The notes under the pieces: model-generated
Told to the model about the DNA's origin: nothing
The model's database searches: none
Seen by the model: the letters and a program-made list of their open reading frames with translations, nothing else
Shown: in pieces, positions 20,961-29,607 of the stretch
Numbering within the stretch: the first letter of the stretch is position 1
Layout of the letters: every line of letters begins with the position of its first letter
Translations under genes and position numbers: made by a program
DNA from: Gracilaria domingensis
Lineage: Eukaryota > Rhodophyta > Florideophyceae > Gracilariales > Gracilariaceae
Length of the DNA stretch: 64,000 nt
Reading direction: 5' to 3'
Assembly: GCA_022539475.1 (NCBI GenBank)
Contig: VCMS01000071.1
Span: 124,001-188,000 of the forward strand

Positions 20961-21299
20961 TTGGCTAAGGACTAACGCTTATACGTCGGCCACGGAAGAC
21001 TTTGAGATACCCTGTTTTATGGTTATGACCAAGGATGGTTTGATCGAGACAATAGATGATGACGTGTGTGACGATTTATTCGTTACCGAATCCACGGAAC
21101 CCCCGTTGGGTTCCTCTGTGCCTATTACTTCTGAGGAGATGATCAGAGAGCAGATGTCCGATCCATTCTGTACGCGGATACGCTCTCGCCTCAATGGAGG
21201 TTTTCAGATTCAGTTCGCTTTAAACGACCAAGGTTCTTCTTCTTCTTTAGTATGGTCTGCAACTCCTTATTGCGAAGAAGCAGGAAAAGTACGCTATAG

Positions 21300-21860
21300 T
21301 ATTCTAAACGTAATTCTCTCTCCTTAAGAAGGACAAAATTTTCGAGGGGTTTCGCTTAATCAACTCTAACAGAGGTTTGTCTTCTCGCTCTCTTGGTGGT
21401 GGGAGCTCGTTTCGCCGTGAAACACTTCTAAGCGGGCATGGGAAAAGAACGTGTTCGACATTCTTTTTGACGTTTGTACCGCACTCGCACTTCGGTAGGC
21501 GTTGGTCTAAATAAGACGCCACCGGGTGGAGTGCAGGTACGTGTCCCGTGCAGAGTTGCGCTAGCACAACTTCCGATCTCCGCGCCTCGCGTTGGTCATC
21601 AAAAATTTCCACGGATTGTCCCGCAATGTTTTTGCTCTTTGATTTGAGCTTTAAGATTGCTTTCACGTCGGCATAATCCATCGAAACGTCTGCTTGAAGA
21701 CGTATGGAAATATACAAGCCGCTCTTGGCAAGAGTGCCGACTTTTTCGTTTTGATCTACGCCACAGTGGCTGGGAGTCCAGGATACGTACACTACGCAAG
21801 TGGGACTGAGCTCATCCAGCTTTGCGGCAAGATGTTGTAGACTGCTACACTGCGTCTGTC
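21300..21860 (-). mobile_element. LINE (non-LTR retrotransposon) 3' fragment with RNase H domain
   Basis: The leftward frame (stop at 21304-21306) carries VYVSWTPSHCGVDQNEKVG, the Trp-x-Pro-Ser/Gly-His-x-Gly...NE-K/R block that ends RNase H domains of I/Jockey-type LINEs. It then has the typical QLCTGHVPAL and a Cys-rich CECG...VEHVLFPCP tail. Only the last about 190 codons are present: the fragment is 5'-truncated, or cut by transposon C at 21853-21860. No poly(A) tract is seen at its 3' edge in the gypsy B sequence. The frame that remains is open throughout. Confidence 0.8.
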
Positions 21861-22269
21861 TCTTGCAGATGCTAGTTTTTGGCGAGGGTCGTCCAGAAAG
21901 TGGCAAGGGTCGTCCAGTAAATTTTTTGAAAAAATATCGAGATCAATTATTTCAAAATTTGAAGATAATTGCTTGGGTCGTCCAGAATCGCTGTGCAGTA
22001 AATACTGGTGAGTTTTCCACTCGTGCCAGTTCTTTAGTCGAGGGCTACCTGAACGGTATTTCGCGAAGTCTAGGTTCAGTTTCCATTAAGGTGCACATTA
22101 CACGATACCTTCTGCGGAATGATACCCTGCAACGCATGGAATACTGTTGCTAGTACAGATGATGTCCATTATGAAATCATACCGTTTTATTCGTATCTAC
22201 TCTTCTATCGACCGCTTTTGCTAACCACTACTTCGCTATATTACATGTACCATTTCCCCATGATGGAGC

Positions 22270-22430
22270 GGGTGTAGGCGCAATCTGCGGCAGATGCCGC
22301 AGAGGGCGGTATCGGTAGAACAAATACGCACTCCGAGAGGATGAGGCGCGAAGCGTCTCATCCTCTCCGTTCCTCATGTAGGGAACCATGCCGAGATGCA
22401 TGGTTCCCTACTTGAGGAACCTGCACCTGC
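22270..22430. repeat. Three adjacent hairpins in the left part of transposon C
   Basis: TCTGCGGCA/TGCCGCAGA, GAGGATGAG/CTCATCCTC, and a 20-bp stem TCCTCATGTAGGGAACCATG pairing with its complement eight bases later. All three are kept in the second copy (about 53320-53475) despite small sequence differences. Confidence 0.8.
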
Positions 22431-22458
22431 AACTCGTGAGCTACGTCCGCATCAAAAG

Positions 22459-23204
22459 TCATTTACCTGTATACGCAAGCAGAAAGTATCCATAAGTTAG
22501 TCAATGCTCCGTTGAATGCATTTGAAATGCGATGGAACTAACCATTGATAAACCAAAACAGAAACGTTGAGCTAGAAAATTCGAGGGACCTAATAGCCGC
22601 AAAAGGAAGAAGAAGAAGGAAAGGGATCGGTTAGATTACCAGCAATCCATTCATCGTAAAACGCGAGAGGTTTGAAAGCGATAACTCACAAGCAACGACA
22701 CCAAGAATGCCCATGCAGTAAACATACCGCAAGATGCGATAAACGAGAATGCAGTCTATGTCCCAACCAAGCACCAGAATCGCCTATCTCGAACAGTCAG
22801 ACATCGATCTTGAGAGACGAAATGAAATTGGTCATTTACCTGTATACGCAAGCAGAAAGTATCCATAAGTTAGTCAATTCTCCGTTGGGTACGTTTGAAA
22901 TGCGATGGAACGTACCATTGATAAAACAAAACAGAAACGTTGCGCTAGAAAAGTCGAGGGACCTAGTAACTCGCAAAAGGAAGAAGAAGAAGGAAAGGGA
23001 TTGGTTAGATTACCAGCAAATCATTAATCGTGAAGCGCGAAAGGTGTCGAAGCGAGAACTCACAAGCAAGGACACCAATAATGCCCATGCAGCAAACATA
23101 ACGCAAGATGCGATAAACGAGAGAGCAGCCTATGTCCCAACCAAGTACCAGAATCGTCTATCCCGAACACTCAGAGATCCAAGATCGCTAAGAAACCAAC
23201 TTGG
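22459..23204 (+). repeat. Direct tandem repeat of about 373 bp in transposon C
   Basis: TCATTTACCTGTATACGC starts at 22459 and again at 22832, and the two units stay alignable to about 22830 and 23204. Shared markers are AAACAGAAACGTTG, GAGGGACCTA and CAAGATGCGATAAACGAGA. The second C copy has the same duplication with a 368-bp period (53514 and 53882), so it predates the split of the copies. Confidence 0.85.
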
Positions 23205-23640
23205 TTTGTTGCGCAGTAGGCTCTAGCTTCTCGCGTCTTGCGCTACTTTTGAAAAGGAGCGTAAGAGGCGAAGCTAGAGCCTATGGCGCAACGAAATGAA
23301 CCATTGTTCGCGTACTTACAGTCGTCGCTTTGGGTTACCGGGTTCCCGTTTTCACCCTTCAACTCGTTCTATATCTTGGGCAAATAGAAGAAGTTGAGGG
23401 TGAAAACTTATTTCCTGCCGTTTGCATGTCGCAGAGCGCGAAGAAACGTGGTGAGGATTGGTTAGTTTAGAGCAAAGATACGTGGAAGGATATGGAAGAA
23501 CGTACGAATAGACTGCACGGAATACATCCGTGAGATACGGATGACTCCGTCCTACTTTTTTCCGCCCTGTACTTTAAGGAGCCTCCATAAGGTAGAGGGA
23601 GGAAAAAAGAAGGACGGAGCGGAGTATAACGCGAGGATGT
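23201..23640. repeat. Further long hairpins upstream of the transposase gene
   Basis: A long-stem hairpin runs from TTGCGCAGTAGGCTCTAGC to its complement ending near 23297. A second pairs TTTTCACCCTTCAACT (about 23350) with AGTTGAGGGTGAAAA (about 23405). A third pairs CTCCGTCCT...CCGCCCT with AGGGAGG...AGGACGGAG (about 23545-23620). In copy 2 the third hairpin has a different stem (TTTTCCGCCTC with GAGGCGGAAAA) but still pairs, hinting that the structure is maintained. Confidence 0.65.
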
Positions 23641-23988
23641 GGATGGCACGGATCACGACGGTAACAGAAGGTCGGACGTCGGACGGGCGGCGGCGGCGGC
23701 GGAGGGAAGAGATTCATTTTTCTGTGCGAGATTGGACAAGTGTACAGCCTACAATGTTGCGAAACCACAGGTTTATAACCAGTGGTAGATAATACGAGAA
23801 GTACACCCTTGTGTTGAGGTCGACGTGTACCTACGTTCCTTTTTGAACGAAAGCACGTGATTTAAACTCAAAATATATTCTCCGTTCTCAGCATGACGTC
23901 GATCTTGACTGTCGCTCGACCTCCTTCTCCCTTCTTACAACCTTCCCTTGCAGTCTTTGTCGTCGTTTCTCGTTCATTTCTTCTTCCC

Positions 23989-26940
23989 ATGGTCTACTAC
24001 TGTACACATAAGAAGCGTGGGTGCCCCTTCGTTACTCGCCGAGGAGTCTTATCTCTTCAACAGCATGTCAACCATTGCCCGTTTCGTCTGAAAGCAGCGC
24101 TGGAAGACGACAATAGCCGGCCCATTCGGAGAAGCAAGCGTCTCAAGGTTTCCGCGCCCGCCCCCGCATCTTCCGAAACGGTCACTGCCCCTTGTCGCCT
24201 TCCCGAGCCTCCGGTGTCCGAGGACATCGTCGACCCCACTCCGTGCGCCCCTCCCATTCCGGACACTTCGCATTGTGTTTCTCCTTCCCCGAGTCCCGCG
24301 TCATTAGAGCGAGAACACGGAAGCAGTTCCCGCCCAGTGCCTTCTGAGGAGGCCCTTGGTGATTTGCATATGGATTATCTCACGGTTTGTCTGGCTTCAG
24401 TAGCTTCCAACCTTGGTCATCGTGAGGCGGACGAGCTAATTGGGCTACTTCGGGACCCGCGATCCTCGCAAAAGCGATTCAACGAGACCATAACAAGTTC
24501 CAAGCGCTGTACAGAACTGAAGAACGCCATTTTCGAACGATACGCCTCAAAGGACGGTTTCAATCGCAGAACTGTCTCGCCAGAAGGATGTAAGTTCAGC
24601 GCCACCCTCTACACGAGAGACCCCGTTCAGACACTTGTGAAACAGCTCCAGTTGGCTAACAACGAAAACACATTCTTCCACCCTATACCTCAGACCCACT
24701 CCATGAAATTATCTCACCCCATGTCCGGCTCTCTCGCAAGAGACGCCACCTCAAAACTTAAGGAAATGGTCATGGGCTCTTTGGATAGTAGAATAGTATG
24801 GTACTCCCAAGAAATAAGTTACAGTGAATCTTTCGTAGGTCTTCTGCAGGTATACACCGATAAGTCTTCAACAACTCTAAAGCAAACATCGGTTACCGCC
24901 TATCCTCTTCACCTCATATTTCTCAACTTCTCTGACGAGCTTCGCGGTAAGTGCATCCGTGATGACCTCACAGTAGTGGCATACTTCCCTACCACACTGA
25001 TCGAGGTTTCCGCATCTGAAGCAGACGCAATGCCATTCGTTTCTAGCAAGTCTCTACGCGAGTCCAGGATGCAAATCCTTCAAGAATCTCTTCGTCAAGT
25101 CCTGGAGCCCATTCTAAATCTCAAGCAGAAAGGTTTTCAGTTCATCGGCGAAGGCAAACTAAGTCGAGTGTGCCATCCTCTGCTTGCAAGTTATTGTGCG
25201 GATATTTCTGAGGCTAAGGACATTCTGTACATTCTTCATGGGACCAAAACGGAAAGCCCGTGTCATAGATGCAAAGCCCCTCGCTCATCTTTATGCAGTC
25301 CTATTCCCACCTCATTCAACGGACGTTCTCAAAAGCACACGAAAAGCATCCCAAAGACATACACAGCTATCTTGCAACATGCACAAAAAGACGAGGCGGA
25401 AAGACGTCCACGTCGTGCGAGGGAGAGGAGATCTCAAGCGGATACTCTGATGCGTTCAAATTCCATATCTCTCATTCCTTCGTTCCTCGAAACTTCCGTA
25501 AGCCTTGGAATGATCCCGGGATTGTCTCCATACAGTCTGTTCTCATTCGAACCATTACACAACTTGCATCTCGGCATCTCAAAGCTGATAAAAACGGCCA
25601 CAATCGAGAGACTGCAGACAGACACCCTGTGCACCACAATAGGAACATCTGCATCGCGTTCATTTCGAACGATACGCACCCAACTCCTCAACCATGCAAA
25701 CGCAATTCTAGCTGCCATAGAACGTGATTCTCCTGCCAAAGGTTTACATATCGATTTCTCCACGCAGGAGAAAGGCAAATCTTTGAATGGCATCTTCACG
25801 AAAGACGGTCTCCGTGGAATGCTGGAGGCCAAAAACTACAAAACACTTGACATGGTCTTCCCCTTCATAGGAGCATTCTTTGACATATGCTGTGGAGAAC
25901 AGGACGTTGCCCCAATCACAACCGTTTTCTCTCAGTACTCGGACTTGCTCTCGACTTTATTCAGATACAATCGTGACCCGTATTGGACTGAAAGCTCTCT
26001 CCTGTGTCTTATATCGGAGATTGAAGCCTTCAAGCGTTCCGCAACAAAGACTCTGGCGGATTTTCATCCCTCCAGACTGGGAACTCTGAAGTTTCATCTT
26101 CTCGATCATCTCGTGGACGATATTCGCCGTCTGGGAAGTATCAAGTACTACGACGCAGGCATATACGAACATGCACACCTGCTATTTAAGAGACACTACA
26201 AAAAGACGTCCAGAAGAACAGCAACGGCTGTGGAGGAGACTATTCGCTCCATTGAGCACCGACATGTTAGAAAGCAATGGAATGGCAATACTCCTTACCA
26301 GCGTAATCCAGGTTTACCAGGAACTTCCACACAGCTTCCTCGGTTTGCAATGAGAGGGCGTTCTTTCACTTTACGAGCTCTTCAACATTGTGTTTCAAGT
26401 ATGTCCAGTTCAAAAACATGGACTGCTGTTAGAGAGATGTTCTCAAGTACGGACACAAGGTCGATTCTTGATCAAATTGGTGAGCAGGCCCTTCCTCCTT
26501 TCCTCAGTCTCGTGAAAGAAACACTGGATGAGCACTCTATTACATACTTCCCAGAAAAGACAAGGATAACTCTGGTGAATTCGGCTCTCGTGAAAGGCGG
26601 TTTCGTTCCGACTCTTGAACACTTCGATTCGTCTTCTAAGGCACTTAAGCTGGGACGACCCAAATACCCCATCATCCAACGTGTCTTCGCTTCTCCAGCA
26701 TTTGGCCCCAGTAGAAAGCCAAAGTTTTCCACTGTATTGGTAAGCGGAGAAGATTCAGAGACTTGGGTTGCCCAGGTAGTCGCTGTGATTCGAATATCTC
26801 TCCTTGATTCTGCACTTACCGCACCAGAGGTGGCATTCGTCCGGTATTTCGAGGTTTTACCCCCCGCAACAAACATCGACCACATATTTTGCCATCTAAA
26901 AAGGTGCCCGTATCCTTGTCTTCCACATCATACCCAATAA
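23989..26940 (+). CDS. Plavaka/CACTA-like transposase of element C (about 983 aa)
   Basis: The protein starts best at MVYYCTHKKRGC (23989), because the earlier ATG at 23893 is absent from the second copy. An N-terminal C2H2/CCHC-type finger (residues about 4-30) is followed by a basic KRLK patch. The catalytic region shows VYTDKSSTTLKQTSV, then YCADISEAKDI with a CHRCKAP zinc motif, then FSFEPLHNLHLGISKL. This matches the Asp, Asp-x2-E, (D/E)-x2-HN-x-x-LG order of Tnp2/Plavaka-type RNase H-like transposases, with Glu rather than Asp in the third block. One uninterrupted frame with no lesion, so it may be functional. Its last 125 bp overlap, tail to tail, the coding end of the leftward gene at 26816-28795. 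The superfamily name is a judgement from motifs. Confidence 0.75.
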   Translation: MVYYCTHKKRGCPFVTRRGVLSLQQHVNHCPFRLKAALEDDNSRPIRRSKRLKVSAPAPASSETVTAPCRLPEPPVSEDIVDPTPCAPPIPDTSHCVSPSPSPASLEREHGSSSRPVPSEEALGDLHMDYLTVCLASVASNLGHREADELIGLLRDPRSSQKRFNETITSSKRCTELKNAIFERYASKDGFNRRTVSPEGCKFSATLYTRDPVQTLVKQLQLANNENTFFHPIPQTHSMKLSHPMSGSLARDATSKLKEMVMGSLDSRIVWYSQEISYSESFVGLLQVYTDKSSTTLKQTSVTAYPLHLIFLNFSDELRGKCIRDDLTVVAYFPTTLIEVSASEADAMPFVSSKSLRESRMQILQESLRQVLEPILNLKQKGFQFIGEGKLSRVCHPLLASYCADISEAKDILYILHGTKTESPCHRCKAPRSSLCSPIPTSFNGRSQKHTKSIPKTYTAILQHAQKDEAERRPRRARERRSQADTLMRSNSISLIPSFLETSVSLGMIPGLSPYSLFSFEPLHNLHLGISKLIKTATIERLQTDTLCTTIGTSASRSFRTIRTQLLNHANAILAAIERDSPAKGLHIDFSTQEKGKSLNGIFTKDGLRGMLEAKNYKTLDMVFPFIGAFFDICCGEQDVAPITTVFSQYSDLLSTLFRYNRDPYWTESSLLCLISEIEAFKRSATKTLADFHPSRLGTLKFHLLDHLVDDIRRLGSIKYYDAGIYEHAHLLFKRHYKKTSRRTATAVEETIRSIEHRHVRKQWNGNTPYQRNPGLPGTSTQLPRFAMRGRSFTLRALQHCVSSMSSSKTWTAVREMFSSTDTRSILDQIGEQALPPFLSLVKETLDEHSITYFPEKTRITLVNSALVKGGFVPTLEHFDSSSKALKLGRPKYPIIQRVFASPAFGPSRKPKFSTVLVSGEDSETWVAQVVAVIRISLLDSALTAPEVAFVRYFEVLPPATNIDHIFCHLKRCPYPCLPHHTQ

Positions 26941-28795
26941 ACTCCTTCAGTACTTGTACCCCGACACGGTTTCGGAAGAACAAGTCTTGATCTTCCGTCG
27001 GCATATCCTCGACATTGTCCGCATTGGAGTACTTTAGACGAACAAATGGGGCTTTTCTCCACCATGAAGTGTTCGGTACTCCATTTTCGTCAAGACGCAG
27101 TATGTTCTCCTGCGCTTCCTTCAACTGCATTGTGAGTTCGTCAGCATTCTCTTCTACCAGTTTTGTTCTTCTCCAAATCAGATCGTACCCCAGGAGCAGA
27201 AATAGTTTATCCCTCGTATTTCTCTTACGAACGCCCACGACGTCACTCATGGTATGCCGCATTCTCTGCCTAAGGCAAATATCTCCACAAAGTTCCAGTA
27301 TACACCTGTCGGTAAGAGATGCTTTTCTAATACCTTCCCAGCTCAACTCCTTCAACTCGCTTTCAACCATTTTCTTCAGCAAAGCATCTGACCCCCCCTC
27401 TACCGACGGTTTGAACATGCCAAAACTACCCAAGAGCTCCACGGGGTTTTTAGGAACCATGTATGAACCACCTTCCTCCGGCTCAATAAGCCCTTCCCCA
27501 CTCTCAGTTGCGTCTTCCACCTTCTCGGCACGGTTACCCCAATTTCGGGTGAGCCACTCACCTTCGAGCCATAGCTCACTTGTTTCTCTCCTTGCCCACG
27601 TGAGCATGTTGTGATACATTGCTCGAGCAACCCCTCGAAACTCGTCGTACACCTCAATTTTATGCTTCTTTCGACATGTCTGCCCAGGTTCACCAGCACG
27701 TGTACTCCTATCTCCCTCCTGTTTCAGTGCCCCTCTTAGCCCTTCAATGACTAGATCCTTCTCTTCAAGCCTCTTTTTCAAAGCCGTACTCTGCTCTTGG
27801 GCGACCTTCACTAGAATACCCCGAACTATCAAGTCCTCTTGTAGCGTCTTAACCTTTTCTTTCAAGCAATTCAGTTCATTTAAAAGATCACGTCTGTTCA
27901 TAGAGGTTGATTTCACACCAGTGTGGATATCTTCCGGTATTTCCCTAGCCTCTTCGGCGATAGGCCCCGGTAATGCCGCAGGATTCGGTGTTATTTCGTT
28001 ATCGGAACTATCCTCATGTGCCATACCCTTAGACACGAGAGGCTGCAGGCGTTCTGTGTCCACCCTTGGCACGGCTCCGAGCTCCAACTCCCGTGTCTGG
28101 CCTCCTCCATGGCATGGTATATCAGATGAATTAGGCCTCGTACGAGCTGCAACGGCACCCGTTCTGGAAAGAGGGGAAGATCGAGGAGTAACTCTTCTAT
28201 CAGTTGTCTCTCGATTTCTTATTGTCTTTCTCCCTTGTCCGGACCCATTGCGAGGCATGATACGATTCATAGCGGCCCCAGTTCTAGAAGACAGGGATGG
28301 ACGTGACGATCTTAATATACTAGGGCTCTCACGACTTCTCGTCATTGTCCCTTGTTGTCCAGATCCACTGGGCGGCGTAACCCGCGCCCCAGTAGCTCCG
28401 GTTTTCGATATCGGCCGGGGACATGAAAGTTTTGGTGTCATACGAACCTCTTCAGTTCCAGTTGCGATGCCCTCCTGTCCTGACCCGCTGCGCCGAGTTA
28501 CCTCATCTTCTTGAGGAGCAGAGACAGATGCACGATCTGCATTATCTACAGTTGACGGCACGACATCGTTCGCTGATCCACGAATTCTTGACGCAATCCC
28601 GGAAGACGCTCCGCTGCGAGATGGGCGAGAGAGTACTGTAGAAGGATGCCCACTGACTCTCTCCTTCGTCGAGGACGACTTCCGTTTAGGAAGTGCGGTG
28701 CTTGTAGCCTGATTCGTATCATCCGATGCTCTTCTCTTCTTCTGTCCACTCTTGTTCCGCTGCGTACTATTTCGCTTTCTCGGCGTTATACCCAT
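26816..28795 (-). CDS. Unknown protein with 40-aa repeats and coiled coil (659 aa)
   Basis: Intact leftward gene starting ATG at 28795. Residues 1-95 are basic and Ser-rich with NLS-like PRKRNS and QKKRR. Residues 99-218 are three exact-length 40-residue repeats sharing GSGQ-x-G and SxTGA-x3-R. Residues about 300-362 form a Leu/Glu/Lys coiled coil. The remaining about 290 residues form a helical domain (EFRGVARAMYHNMLTWARRET, DRCILELCGDICLRQRM) that I do not recognise. It is the most distal gene of the leftward set and its coding end overlaps the transposase end by 125 bp. A nuclear scaffold or DNA-binding role would fit the composition; that is inference only. Confidence 0.65.
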   Translation of the reverse strand: MGITPRKRNSTQRNKSGQKKRRASDDTNQATSTALPKRKSSSTKERVSGHPSTVLSRPSRSGASSGIASRIRGSANDVVPSTVDNADRASVSAPQEDEVTRRSGSGQEGIATGTEEVRMTPKLSCPRPISKTGATGARVTPPSGSGQQGTMTRSRESPSILRSSRPSLSSRTGAAMNRIMPRNGSGQGRKTIRNRETTDRRVTPRSSPLSRTGAVAARTRPNSSDIPCHGGGQTRELELGAVPRVDTERLQPLVSKGMAHEDSSDNEITPNPAALPGPIAEEAREIPEDIHTGVKSTSMNRRDLLNELNCLKEKVKTLQEDLIVRGILVKVAQEQSTALKKRLEEKDLVIEGLRGALKQEGDRSTRAGEPGQTCRKKHKIEVYDEFRGVARAMYHNMLTWARRETSELWLEGEWLTRNWGNRAEKVEDATESGEGLIEPEEGGSYMVPKNPVELLGSFGMFKPSVEGGSDALLKKMVESELKELSWEGIRKASLTDRCILELCGDICLRQRMRHTMSDVVGVRKRNTRDKLFLLLGYDLIWRRTKLVEENADELTMQLKEAQENILRLDENGVPNTSWWRKAPFVRLKYSNADNVEDMPTEDQDLFFRNRVGVQVLKEFIGYDVEDKDTGTFLDGKICGRCLLRGVKPRNTGRMPPLVR

Positions 28796-29040
28796 GTTGT
28801 GGAGATAAACGGGGTAATGAAACGAAATTGTTGGGGGGGGGAAGGGGTGAGGGGGGGTGCATGGTTCAGATATTCCGGGAGACTCCGCAGTTCCTGCTTT
28901 TTAGGAATTTTAGGTGCCCAATGGGTCGCAAATATCGCCTTTACAGATGAAGAGCTCCAGTGTACATGTACAACAACGCGTATTGCAGGCAGCCGCAACA
29001 TTCACAAGCATATTTACTTTCTATTCGGTACTGAACTCAT

Positions 29041-29559
29041 CTATTGCTCCAATGTCAGAGCCCAGTCCCAGGCGTACTGCTCTCCGTAGTTGAAATACAA
29101 CTCTTCGCCCCTCTCAATATCTCTTACTGCTCTACAACGAAGTAGAGCATAGTTAGGAAGGTCGGACTTAAACTGTATCACGGACTTCGCTTCCACCACC
29201 TGCACATTGGCACTTCGAGTCCTGTTTGACCGGGGCTCCGATAAATCGGGATCCCCGGCATGATATCCGGCGTCGTTAATGTAGCCCCCGATACAAAAAG
29301 GCGCCGGGACAATGTAGACTTCGCTCTCCTTTCTATCCTGACCCTGTCCTGGTCTGTTTCTCAGGTGCAGAAACTCCGTACCAGTCACAGTGACCATCAT
29401 AGAAAACAACTTGTACCGCACTGGAGTTGCTCCGAGACAGCCACTTCCATACGTTAAGTGTCTTTCCTTCCGGTTCGTCAGATCCGTGTATACCAAAGTT
29501 CCATAAAAATGACAGATAGTTTCCCCAGCCAATATCTTATGTTCCGTGAACACCCCCAT
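29041..29559 (-). CDS. SET-domain protein (172 aa from ATG; domain begins upstream)
   Basis: SET-domain signatures are visible: GMGVFTEHKILAGETI at the start, GGYINDAGYH...NVQVVEA in the position of the catalytic N-H block, and RDIERGEELYFNYGEQYAWDW, the E-L-x-F-x-YG end with its aromatic residue. SET proteins transfer methyl groups from S-adenosylmethionine to lysine, often on histones. The domain's first strand (KIRHPRAG) lies before the ATG, in frame with the methyltransferase gene upstream; only its TGA at 29608-29610 separates the two. The product may therefore normally be the C-terminal part of a methyltransferase-SET protein. The cysteine-rich post-SET motif is absent. Confidence 0.75.
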   Translation of the reverse strand: MGVFTEHKILAGETICHFYGTLVYTDLTNRKERHLTYGSGCLGATPVRYKLFSMMVTVTGTEFLHLRNRPGQGQDRKESEVYIVPAPFCIGGYINDAGYHAGDPDLSEPRSNRTRSANVQVVEAKSVIQFKSDLPNYALLRCRAVRDIERGEELYFNYGEQYAWDWALTLEQ

Positions 29560-29607
29560 ACCAGCACGGGGATGTCGAATCTTAGAAGATGCTATATGTA
29601 AGCGATA

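Larger units (their letters stand above)
15308..21299 (+). mobile_element. Ty3/gypsy LTR retrotransposon fossil, family B, copy 1
   Basis: A 5' LTR, a gag region with a CCHC knuckle, protease, reverse transcriptase and RNase H are present in that order; integrase and 3' LTR are missing because a LINE fragment and transposon C abut the RNase H end. The coding region is broken in roughly half a dozen places and carries an AT-rich insertion of about 240 bp within RT (about 20150-20390). Family B is clearly separate from family A: it has the EHRIDLLPN and PRMDECI(E/D)SLG blocks, shared with the inverted copy at 48.7-52.9 kb. It looks older than the A copy. Confidence 0.9.
21853..26940 (+). mobile_element. 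DNA transposon C, copy 1 (CACTA/Plavaka-like); right end unresolved
   Basis: The left edge is fixed by comparison: from 21853 onward (CGTCTGTCTCTTGCAG...) the sequence is nearly identical to 52896 onward, while the flanks differ (LINE here, gypsy B there). The first 2 kb are non-coding and rich in hairpins and direct repeats; a transposase gene follows. GGGTCGTCCAG occurs three times within the first 125 bp (about 21886, 21906 and 21973), resembling subterminal transposase-binding repeats of CACTA-type elements. I could not find an inverted copy of the end to the right, so the true length is unknown and could include the genes up to 37.3 kb. Confidence 0.7.

Noticed and set aside
26640-26660. 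CTGGGACGACCC as an inverted copy of the C subterminal motif
   Set aside because: It lies inside the transposase coding sequence, occurs once, and has no matching terminal sequence nearby.
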